A DNA stretch of 64,000 nt from Mortierella alpina. Lineage: Eukaryota > Mortierellomycota > Mortierellomycetes > Mortierellales > Mortierellaceae. How positions within the stretch are numbered: position 1 is the first letter of the stretch; each line of letters begins with the position of its first letter. The translations under genes and the position numbers were made by a program. Shown here piece after piece: positions 47,416 to 57,149 of this stretch. The stretch covers positions 372,001 through 436,000 of the forward strand of contig JANATF010000005.1 of NCBI GenBank assembly GCA_029449245.1. Direction: 5' to 3'. The notes beneath the pieces are model-generated. The model saw only the letters and a program-made list of their open reading frames with translations, was not told the origin of the DNA and made no database searches.

Positions 47416-47660
47416 GCAAAGGATCTACTGCCGCTGCTGTCATACGCAAAGTACCTCTGCTGTCATATTTTCAGGTCCAGCTCTCTTCTCTCCCTCTCGT
47501 AAGTCATACAGTAGCAAAGGATCTACCTACCGTAGCTACGTAGCTACTATACAGGTTGCTATCGCAAAGCACCTTTGCTGTCATACTTCCAGGTCCAGCT
47601 CTCTTGTCTCTCTCTCTCTCTCTTTCTGTCATACACGAAGCCAAGGATCACTCTCCGTCT
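47416..47660. repeat. Imperfect tandem repeat, period about 97-118 bp
   Basis: Blocks recur in the same order: GCAAAGGATCTAC, then CGCAAAGNACCTNTGCTGTCAT, then CAGGTCCAGCTCTCTT, then a CT run and GTCATACA. The first copy is at about 47416-47510 and the second at about 47513-47635, with a decayed third start (CCAAGGATCACTC) near 47641. The copies differ by small insertions, including a 16-base palindrome in the second. Confidence 0.75.
47532..47547. repeat. Perfect 16-base palindrome
   Basis: GTAGCTACGTAGCTAC reads the same on both strands. It lies in the insertion that separates the two copies of the local tandem repeat. Confidence 0.8.
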
Positions 47661-49924
47661 AGCTCTACTAGACTAGCTACAGGCGTAATGAAATAGAAGA
47701 ATCAGTTTATGGTCACCCCGGCTTCGTCTTTAGAATATGCCGCACTGCTGCATGCACTCTCATGCTTACATGCACTCCACTGCGCAACCCCACCCCCATA
47801 CGCTACGTGCACACACCGCGTCTTTCCCGCATTGTGCTTCGCGGGCGGGCGCTGATGTGCATGGAACTTGGAGCAGAAAGTCGGCGTACCTTGCTTCCGT
47901 GTAAACAGTACTGTACCATCTTTTGGTGAACATCACGACACATGCACAACACGCGGCGTGCATCGATAACGCATTTTTGTTGTGCATTGTCTTCCTCCAA
48001 GATTTGACGAGATTTGTGTGTGCGCTACGGGCCATCTCATTTACTCAAATGGTCTAGGCCACAAAGTTACATGCAGCTCGCTTGCTTGTGGCCAGGGGCT
48101 GTTCAAATCGAATCGAGAATGCGTAACGAATAAATTTCGTGTGAACACATAGTTGCAAAATCATTGAGGTGCGGTTTGGTATAGCCTCAGCTGGTGGCCA
48201 TGACAGCTCAGTTCCCCGAGAGTGTGAAATACATAGAGCAACACGTAACTGTTTCTGGCTTTCTGCTTCTGGTCAACAACCAAAACAACAATGTTGTTGG
48301 CCCTTGCACTCCACACTCCACGTTATCTTCAACGATTACTCATCCCTTTTGAGATTTCCTTTTTCGTCCGACAATCCCCTCAAGAGTCCATGAACGAAAA
48401 TAACATGTACTTCAGTAATTGCCTCAAGGTGAGGGCTGCCACAAGTGACCAAACATGCAGCAGATGTGGAAGGTTGAGAATGCGTCTGCAAAGCACGGAG
48501 TTGTATGTTTTTGAAATACGGCTCGCGCCTGCCATCATGCGTCCTGTTCAGAAGAGGCATGATACAGGCTTGTCCAACGTGTTCAATGTCTAGAGAACAA
48601 ATATGAGAAACGAAAAAAAATGAGTTCAACATGAACTGTTGATTCACATGCAAGGATAGAATTGATACATGAAACGATGAGCAAAAGGGAAAATGAGGTG
48701 GAAGGAGGCTGGAAGGGAAGATAAGAAAGGAGGGAGGGACTGGGGCCCTGAAAGAGAGAAGGGCATCTCGGAAACTGAGACTAAAAGGAAGAAACGGCTC
48801 GGGCAGTTGACTTGAATGGCTACGCGTTTCATAGCAGCGTTACGTTTTGATCCTTCAATGTCGGCTCTTTCCATCCTTGCTTCATCAGAATCCGGGGTCG
48901 CCTAATCGATGCCTTTTCAACCAATATCTGTTTACAACATGGTCAAGTAAACGCTGCGATCGGTTCGGTTCTGTGGAGCCACCGGCGAATGGCGAAGGCC
49001 GGGGACGGTTTGCCAGGCAAACATGTATATTCAGAAATGAGACATTGCATCATATCCTGGAGAGCAACGCGTTTCCAATAAGCTGTGGGAGGTGTCTTTT
49101 TGCAAAGCCTTGCTCAAGCGTTCTGGAATATGACAAAATTGAGTTTGCAATGTGTACAGTACACATGCAGGTTCAACAACTGCTGCAAAGTGCGGCGTTG
49201 CATGAAAAGCTCAGTCCAAGAATGAAAAGATATTCGCCCTGGTCATTGCGGACACTCACCCCTCTTTGATTTCCTTTTTAGTCCGACAATGCCGTGCCCG
49301 TCTAAAGAGTTTCGTGATGAGTGTTGCTGCATCGGGTGAGCAAGGATGCAGGCAGCGTGGAGTGTTAAGAATGTGTGTCCAAGACAAGACAGCATTGGAG
49401 TCGAGACGAAGTAGATATGGTTGACTGGTCGGCAAATTTTCATTGCCTTTCCTCACGCAAGCCCTCTCCTGTATGCGTAAAGATACGACACGACAGGGCT
49501 GTTGCTGTATTCCAGGGCTCGGCTCGAAATTGCCAATGAGTACCAATGGGAGATGCGCCCAATTGGGAACAAAAGCTATTTATGGCGCTAGAGCCAGTGG
49601 GCGCGGAGTGCACCCGTTAGCATGGACGGCCAGGTTGCCACTGGACATACATGGACTATGCATGGTTGCAGACGTGCGACCGCCTGCATGGCCTTCGGTG
49701 CAAAAGTCCAACAGCACACGCCTTGTGAGCCAAAACCTTCATTTCTTTTTTAGTCTGTTCTGTGGACTCTGCTGTCACTCCCCTGTCTCTGTCTTTTTCA
49801 CACCGTCTCACTGTCCCTCTGTCTCTCTCCCTCTTTCTCTCACTTTCACACCATCTCTTTGTTTCTCGCCATCCTCTTCATCCTCCTCATCCTTTAATTC
49901 CGCATTCCTTGTCGTGCTGACAGG

Positions 49925-52182
49925 ATGACCCACGACGCACAGTCATCAGACATCCTGACCTTTCGCATGCCTCTGGAACAAACTTCGGGTCACGCCAAGC
50001 ACCATCCGCAACACCGCCAAGCCCACTCAGACCAGCAGTCAACACCTAGCGAAACCCACACCGATAACAGCCCTACAAATACCAAGGCGTCTGACGCAAA
50101 AATGCCAGGTGCCTCTCTGACCAGCGAAGAGAAGGCTAAGCTAGAGTCTGCAGCCACTGTGATCCAGTCCGTTTACCGCGGATACCAGTAAGTTGCGAGG
50201 CGATTGTTGCTTCGCGGGAACAGCCAGTTGTCAGATGGCATGCTAACCCTGCCAACCCTGCCTTGCTGTCCTCCAACTCAGGACCCGCCGAGAACTGTAC
50301 GGCCCCGCTCTGACTGCGTCCCAGGTGAGAAACAGCCTTGACAATATCCACACGATTGTTCCAGCCTTTTTTTTTTTTTTTTTTTTTTTGCGGCTAAGAA
50401 TAGGGATGATGTTTGATACTGCTCCTTCATGGACCAAGTGGCGGTGCAGGTGTTGGGTGTCCGGTAGCGACAATTTGAGGCAAAATGAAAAAAAGCGGGA
50501 GTATTTGGCTGGGAGAAGGGAAAGATAAAGAAGAGGACTAGGGGTAACAAGGAGGTCCAGGAGAGAGAGAGAGCGGACAACCGATGATAATGGTTGCATA
50601 GCGCGAATTAGCTCATGATTTTTCCCGTTTCTACTTGTCTGCTTACCGTCCGCTTACGTTTCCTCTATTCTTGATAGAAATGGAGGCATCTGATTGATTA
50701 CAGTCGTATTGAGTATATTCACAAGATGGATGCAAGTTATCAAACGCACGCTCAGCAGGACAGCTCTCAGAACCCCAAAGCGGCACATCAACAGCAGCAG
50801 GAGCGACCTGGATCCCCGCAAACGCCTTCCGAGAAAAAAGCGCGTTGGGCATGGAGGCGCGCAGAGTTTCTAGGATCAAGACTTGGAAAGGTGCGAATCA
50901 TCTTCCAAACTCTCATGTTACGCAAAGCATGTTTATTGCCTCGTATTGTTTCACTCCCTGTGGCATGTATTATAGTCTGTTGCTCGAGCGCTGAAATTGG
51001 ACCGGAAAAGGGCTATTTACCACAGCCACCATCAACCTCACCTTGACCGATTTTGGAATGAAATCTTTCGAGATGATGCATTCATCGATGTGATCATCCG
51101 GAGCCATCACTACCACATCTTTGTCTATTCTGCCATCGACTCACATATCTGTTGCCTTTCATCATGAAATCTTTAGGGAAGCAATGATATCTCTACTGAG
51201 GAAGCGTTAGTTTTGGTAAGGGCAATGCTACCTGATGTGCATATATCCGATGACTCGAAGCACTGTTTCTGCGCTCTGCGCTAAATCCCTCATCTATATT
51301 TATTCTGCACTGGGTGCTCTAGCTTACAGAGCATTGGCTTGAGATGTCTGACAAAAAGCACCGTTATGGATCCAACCTCAAGGTAAGCTTGACATTGCAT
51401 GGGATGGATTCAAGGCCGCTTGGTGCCCTTGGACTGACGTTTTGACTTCTTACCCAACGTCGCTCCAACTCCGATGCTAGCCCTATCACGAACATTGGTT
51501 GCAGCAGGACACCTCCCAGAACTTTTTTTACTGGCTGGATAAGGGCGATGGCAAGAATCTGGACTTGGAGGATCGGCCGCGAGACCGACTGGAAGAACAA
51601 CGTGTACAGTATCTCAAGGAGCACGAACGTGATCAGTTTGCTGTTCATGTTGTCGACGGTCTTCTGTATTACAAGGAATCAGGGAAGGCAGTGCACACGC
51701 TGCCGACATCAGTTCAGGCAGGAGACGATGTCGATGTATCCCAGGTCCTGCCGGACGCGGACGTCGGGGACGACGAGGCCACGCGGATGGAGAAGAAGCG
51801 GATTCGAAACAAGTCAAAGTACATTTATGTGACCGATCCCAAAGGCACACTCTACGTTGCTCAAAAGAAGAAAGGCAACTTTCATCATTCAAGTTTCCTG
51901 GGTGGAGGAACGGTCTGTGCTGCTGGTGGAATTATTATCAACCATGGCAAGCTGGTCAAGATCAACCCAAAGTCAGGACATTATCGCCCTGGCCAGCGAC
52001 ATTTCGATCGGCTGTTGACGAGTTTGAAGGGCATGGGCATTTCGCTGGAGGATGTCAAGATTTCATATGGCATTCTAGAGAACGACGGAGATGGTGAAAG
52101 TGCGAGGCAGGGGTCGAGTGACCGACTGGTCGCAGCTCTTGAGAAGAACGGCGCTGTCCCCGTCCCTGGCAACATGCAATAA
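49925..52182 (+). CDS. IQM-like calmodulin-binding protein
   Basis: Seven exons: 49925-50187, 50282-50324, 50678-50890, 50976-51089, 51177-51236, 51323-51382 and 51481-52182, giving 484 residues. After a polar N-terminus an IQ motif spans exons 1-2 (AATVIQSVYRGYQTRREL, about 77-94). The conserved core follows: KWRHLIDYSRIEYIHKMD, then HWLEMSDKKHRYGSNLK, QQDTSQNFFYWLDKGDGKNL and KKKGNFHHSSFLGGGTVCAA, ending near SGHYRPGQRHFDRLLTSLKG. As I recall, these blocks are those of the plant IQM family of Ca-independent calmodulin binders, with related genes in fungi. It probably links calmodulin to stress or growth signalling; the biochemical activity is unknown. The donors of exons 4 and 5 (GTGATC, GTGCAT) are weak but are required by frame and by conserved sequence. 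Intron 2 carries a 23-base T run. Confidence 0.85.
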
Positions 52183-52325
52183 ACCAGAGCATAAACCCCT
52201 CATCATGTGATTTTCTCGAACTTCAATCTCTTTTTATCGTGTTCATTCCACCATGCATTCCTTTCAACCCTTCTTCCTCAACAACGCACCCCAATACCCA
52301 CCTTCTACGAAAGTATCAACACACC

Positions 52326-54239
52326 ATGGTTCACTTTAGCGGCTCGGACATTGTCCTCTATGTCATTGGATTCTTCCTTCCACCTCTTGTAAGTTTGTGC
52401 CCCTGTTGCAAGAGCTGAAGACGACTGTGCAACTCCTCAGGCATCTGCTTCGATGGAGTTTGACTCTTTGCTAATGATCCTCACGTCCTACTTTTGCTAT
52501 TCTGCTCCACTTTGCATCGTCCTGCGTGTCCCTCCACCGCGTCTTTGTGTTGCTAGACGGGTAAGTGAACGCCCAGAGTGTGACCATCGCTGCAACTGAG
52601 ACTATTTCCCCACCCTCAAACTCTAATCGCGTGAGCTCTCGCGTGAGAGAGAATACGTGTTGGAGGAGCTGAAAGAGAAGCGACTCAGGAATAAGGCGTC
52701 CAGAGGAGCAATGAAAAGCAAGCAGGCATCATGCTAACCCATCATATCGCGCTCGCTTGGTCTCCCAATAGTCCTGTGCAAGCAAGGATGCGGATTGGAG
52801 TTTCTTCTGAGGTAATAGATGAGCTACAGCAAACTTTCCAATTCTACTTGAGCATGGATGATGCCTATTGCCTCTGAAAGTGAGGATTCGTTTTTACTTT
52901 TGCTCACTCCGACTTGTACGCCTGTGTTCAGCATTTGTTGATGTTGTTGTTTGGTAGTTGTGTGTGTGAGAGAAAAGGTTGAGAAGGGGGGTATGCTTTT
53001 GGTAGGGATCCATCCTTGGTCTGTCCCGCTCGCATTTTCCTTTCAAGCTGCTTTTTTTTGCGCAGGACCTCATTCCTTTTTTTTCGATGTCGAGATCTCT
53101 GCCCCTCCCTCATGCTTTCCTGCCTGCTTGCCCCTGTAAGGCATACAGTAAAGCTGCAGGCAATGCACACTTCAGGGATGATGGCGAAGGAGCGCTGCAG
53201 ATGGGAGTTTTTTCTCTGTTTTTTTTTCTTGCCGCTTCTTTGAAGCTGCAGGGCCTGCAAGTAGATACAAGAGTTTTTGTGTCTGGGCTTTCCGCCTGCT
53301 CTGCTTTGTTTTTTTTCCTCCATGGCAAGCTCTTCCTTCACCCTGCAGCTACGTGATTGCAGACACCTCCTTTTTTTTCTCAGCTCTTTTGCAGCCTGGT
53401 TCTTGGAAAAAGAAGAGTGGTTTTTTTATCTCCCCTCGTTCGCTGTCCCGCCGCACGCTTGTCTGGAATAACCAATGAAAAGAAAACGATTACGCTGCTC
53501 TACCGCATCCTGCCCTGTCCTCAATTCGCCCTGGCTGCGTAGCCCCGCTAAACCAACAAAGTAAACAATAACCATAATACGATCGCTGGTGACTTACCAC
53601 ACCCTCCCACTTGTCTCACCTTCGCCTAACCGATCGGCTTTTAGTGTTGTACTGACGGTTCTCGGCCACATCCCCGGAGTTATCTACGCGTGGTGGATCG
53701 TCTACGAGAACCGTGAGGACCCTGTGACTCGCCGGCGCCTTGTCAGACCCGGTTCTCGAGGTAGCCAGCGTCGCAACTATGTCGTCGTGAGGTCCACACC
53801 CCCAACCTCGACGACCAGCGTCTTGCATTACCCTCAGCAAGGCCAAGTCGTACAAGTCATTGAGCGCGGAATGACAGGAACCATTGTCCATGGTGAGCAA
53901 GTTGTCGAAACCGGCCAGATTGTTCAGACAGGACAAATCGTTCAGACAGGGCAAATTGTCCAGAGCGGTGGTGGTGGCGGCAACAACGGAGCGATGATCC
54001 AGAGTGGGAAGCAAGTCCATGTGACCAAGGGCGAACCCCAGGTCCAGCACAGCCAGCAGTCTTACACCACCACGACAGAGACACCCACGGGTCCAGTCCA
54101 CACCACGCGCACGGTCCGCACCACCAAGTACGTCGTCCCCGTGACAACGACGACGACCACCGCCACCATCCTTGACAAGAAGGATGTCAAGGATGTCAAC
54201 GTCGTCCATGTGTCCACTCCTCCTACCTCCGCACACTGA
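52326..54239 (+). CDS. PMP3: Pmp3-type plasma membrane proteolipid with long C-terminal tail
   Basis: Exons are 52326-52388, 52557-52560 (four bases), 52772-52811 and 53645-54239, giving 233 residues. Residues 1-55 are a complete Pmp3/stress-induced proteolipid: TM1 IVLYVIGFFLPPL, the loop TVLCKQGCGLEF, and TM2 VVLTVLGHIPGVIYAWWIV. Without the ACGG micro-exon the frame breaks at once and the conserved PPLxV spacing is lost. The remaining ~178 residues are hydrophilic and Thr/Gln/Val-rich, including four GQIVQ repeats near nucleotides 53910-53970; canonical Pmp3 is only about 55 residues. Pmp3 proteins sit in the plasma membrane and affect membrane potential and cation tolerance; the tail's role is unknown. 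Intron 3 is 833 bases. The start lies 143 bases after the IQM-like stop on the same strand. Confidence 0.87.
52557..52560 (+). other. Predicted 4-nt micro-exon (ACGG) of the Pmp3 gene
   Basis: The four bases lie between a strong acceptor (TTGTGTTGCTAG) and a strong donor (GTAAGTG). They supply a Thr codon plus one base, exactly what is needed to join phase-0 exon 1 to the next exon in the frame of VLCKQGCG. The call rests on frame and family alignment, not on transcript data. Confidence 0.8.
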
Positions 54240-54458
54240 ACACTGTCCGCTACTCTCCTTGACTCCTCTTTTTTTTATACCTGAATGGGCAAAAGACGAG
54301 GTGGATTAGGTGATGTTCCTAGAGCAAATGGGGGGATGATGGTCCGATATTCGAATAAACAGCGATATATTTTCGATATACAAGTACAAAGCAAAGAGTA
54401 TGAAAGAGATCCGTTATGATACAAGGTGGAGGGAAAAACACGATTTTGTGTGAAATAT

Positions 54459-57149
54459 CTACAAGCAAGCCTGAATGGCCTCCTCAACGGGCTTGATCAC
54501 CAACTCTGGGTAATGTTGGCTCCTCATCCTCTTCAACGCTCCCTGAGCCTTCTCCACCATACCATTCTCGAGGTAAGCCGTGACCATGCTCTGATAAGTC
54601 GAGGGTTCCTTCACAATCACACCGCGGGCCTTCTGAGCAGAAGCAGAGGGCGCGCCATAAGGATCCAGCATGGCCTCAAAGATGGCCTCGGCAGCCTGGA
54701 CATTCTTCTCGATTCCGTATCCGCGAATCAGCGTATTCTCGATATAGGCGCTGGAGGGTTGTCCCGTGCGCAACAACTCATCGCGGACTTGCACAGCGCG
54801 CGAGACTTGGTTGTTGGTGATGAAGGACTCGATCAAGGACTGGTACGCAGGACCCTTGGGCACCACACCTGCAGTTCGCATGTTCTCAAACACGGTCTCA
54901 GCAGTGCTGACATCGCCGTGTTCGACACCATAGGCGTGGATCAAGGCTCCATAATGAGCTTCCGAGGCCTTGACAGGGCCACGCTTCAGAGACTGGATCA
55001 AACGATTGGCCTCTGCAAGGTCGTATGGCTTGATGACCGCAAAGGCCTCGATGAGGAGCGTGTACGTGTGCTCCGTAGGGGGTAGACGACGCTGGAGCAT
55101 GTCCTCGTAGTAGAAAAGCGCCAACTGACGGTCCTTCTTTTGACGAACATAGAACTGGATCATGGCGTTGTGAGGTCCATGACGCGGGCTGTAGTTGGGT
55201 GATCGAACCATTTCCTGGAACAAGTTCTTGGCCATGTCCTCGGATCCCACACGGGTACAGGCGCTGATCAAGGTTCCGTAGGTGATGGCGTTAGGTCGAA
55301 TCTTGTGCTGGACCATCTCCTCATAGACCTCCAACACACGCTCGATCTTGCGTCCTCGAGAGAGCTTTCCGATCACGACGTTGTAGAAAAAGATGTTGGG
55401 CTTGATGTTGTGGCGCTTGACCTCCTCCAGAATCTTGAGCGCATCATGCGCCTCGTCCACAGCACCCGTCGTCGTGGCAATCAACAGAGTCGCATACCCG
55501 GTCGCATCGGGGAACTGGCCCAGTTTGACAATATCGTCATAGTTCTTCTTGGCCTTGGTCATGTCACCCAAGGTAGCGTTGGCAACCAACATGGCGTTGA
55601 AGACTTCGTACTCGGCCGATCGCTTTTGAGAAGGCTCTGTGATAGCGTCGAGGGATTGCTGAGCAAGAGAGAAGAGCTGGTGGTAGTCCGTATTGCGCTC
55701 CTTTTCGCGCTTGGCGCAGACCTGGATGGTGTCTGCAATCGCCTGAGGCGATGGGAGCTGGTTCTGACTAACCAGCTTGTTGATGCTCTCAAGTGCCACT
55801 GCTGCGTAACCGAATCGACAGGCGCGAATGATGGCCTCAGAAGGATCGCCATTACGAGGCTGGACCTGTGCAGAGGAAGAGGGAGACTTGCGGTGGTTGC
55901 GGGTAGAGGTGGGTCCGCCGTTGGTCTGCTGCTGAGGTGCACCGAGCTTGGCAATATCCTGTTCCATGTCCTCGGGCACAACAGCCCTGTAGCCGGGATA
56001 GATCTCCTGCACGGCAGTGTCCCAGGCAAGCTGGCCCGTGTAGTCGTTGAGTTTCATGAATGAGAGCGAGATGCGGGAGCATGATTCCTGACTAGGGACA
56101 ATGTTCATTTCCTTGGCATCCAAGAGAATCTCGATCAGATGCTTATAGCGAGTGCTTGTCCTTGTGAGCGATGACTGGAGTGCCAAGAGGGTTTCAATAT
56201 CGTTCGAGTTCATCATGCCCTTGACAGCGTCGAGTCCTGAGGTGGACTTGAGTTGGCGGTATGAGCGAAGGGCACCATCTGCAAACCCAGAGGAAGCCAA
56301 GAGTCCATGTCTGCCAGTAAGAAAAAGGAGAGGAGGGTGAGCGCGTTAGAAATCAGAAGCAATTTTTTTTTATATACTGGTTGTCCATTGCATCCCGGCG
56401 AAAAGTGCGGGGGCCTTGTTCCTTTACCTGTCGAGCAACTTTGCAAGAGACAGCGCTTGAGAAAAATCACTGCTGTGGTTGGCAATATCCTTTGCCAGAG
56501 ACGTGTATGTGCTGATCTGTGCAGGCGACAGGGCAGCCTTGTTTCGGTGGCAGTCAAACAACATCGAGAGCGCCTTCTCTGCATCCTGAGGGTTGTTCAT
56601 GTCCAGGAACTGCGACACAATCCTGGAAGAAAGCGCCGAGTCTGCGTAAAACCCTTCGTGACGCATCTCCTGCAAGCACGGGAACACAGCCCTGGCATCC
56701 TGTCCATTGATGGCATCCCATGCGCTCCTGGACAGTTGGTTGTACTTGTGGTTTGTCTTGCTCCCGATGCTTCCGCTATTGCCATTAAGATCCTTGCGGA
56801 AGCTGATATTGGAGGCTAGCGGGTTCTGAAAGCGCTGCGAGGACAAGGAAAGACCGGGGCCGGTGCTGTGACCGATCTGGTGAGCGTTGAATGCAGAAGA
56901 CGAATGCTGGAACTGATGTGCGCCTGTGATGTTGTTGTTGTTGTTATTGCCCTCTCTGTTGGCTTGCGTAGAGGAGAAGGAGCGGACGGGGTTCGATGGC
57001 GCATTCGCAGAGACATTTCCGCCCTGGGCGGCTGTTCTTTGTGAGAGGTTGAGGACCGAGTTCTTTGAGTTTGTGAGAGGCATGAACTGGCGCGAGACAC
57101 CCTGACGGGTGAGGTTGCCCAGCAGGGCCGAGGTCTTGAGGTTCATCAT
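54459..57149 (-). CDS. Mitochondrial pentatricopeptide repeat (PPR) protein
   Basis: Two exons in coding order, 57149-56428 and 56310-54459, give 857 residues. The N-terminus (MMNLKTSALLGNLTRQGVSR) is basic and Ser/Asn-rich, as expected of a mitochondrial presequence. An Asn/Ser-rich linker is followed by helical repeats covering most of the protein. Clear 35-residue PPR units include PNIFFYNVVIGKLSRGRKIE, PNAITYGTLISACTRVGSED, PTEHTYTLLIEAFAVIKPYD and PSTYQSMVTAYLENGMVEKA. PPR proteins bind organelle RNA for processing, stability or translation; the target cannot be read from sequence here. The gene is convergent with the Pmp3 gene (219 bases between stops). CT-rich leader on the coding strand lies at about 57330-57440. 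Confidence 0.9.

Larger units (their letters stand above)
46988..49924. other. Long intergenic region between aspartokinase and IQM-like gene
   Basis: About 2.9 kb without a supportable gene. The left edge (46990-47190) is purine-rich on the plus strand, that is, CT-rich leader for aspartokinase. Imperfect tandem repeats lie at 47416-47660 (listed separately). CT-rich leader for the IQM-like gene lies at about 49770-49890. Short frames in between have no domain. Confidence 0.55.

Noticed and set aside
48080-48130. GTTCAAATC resembling a tRNA B box
   Set aside because: No A box at proper spacing and no cloverleaf pairing around it.
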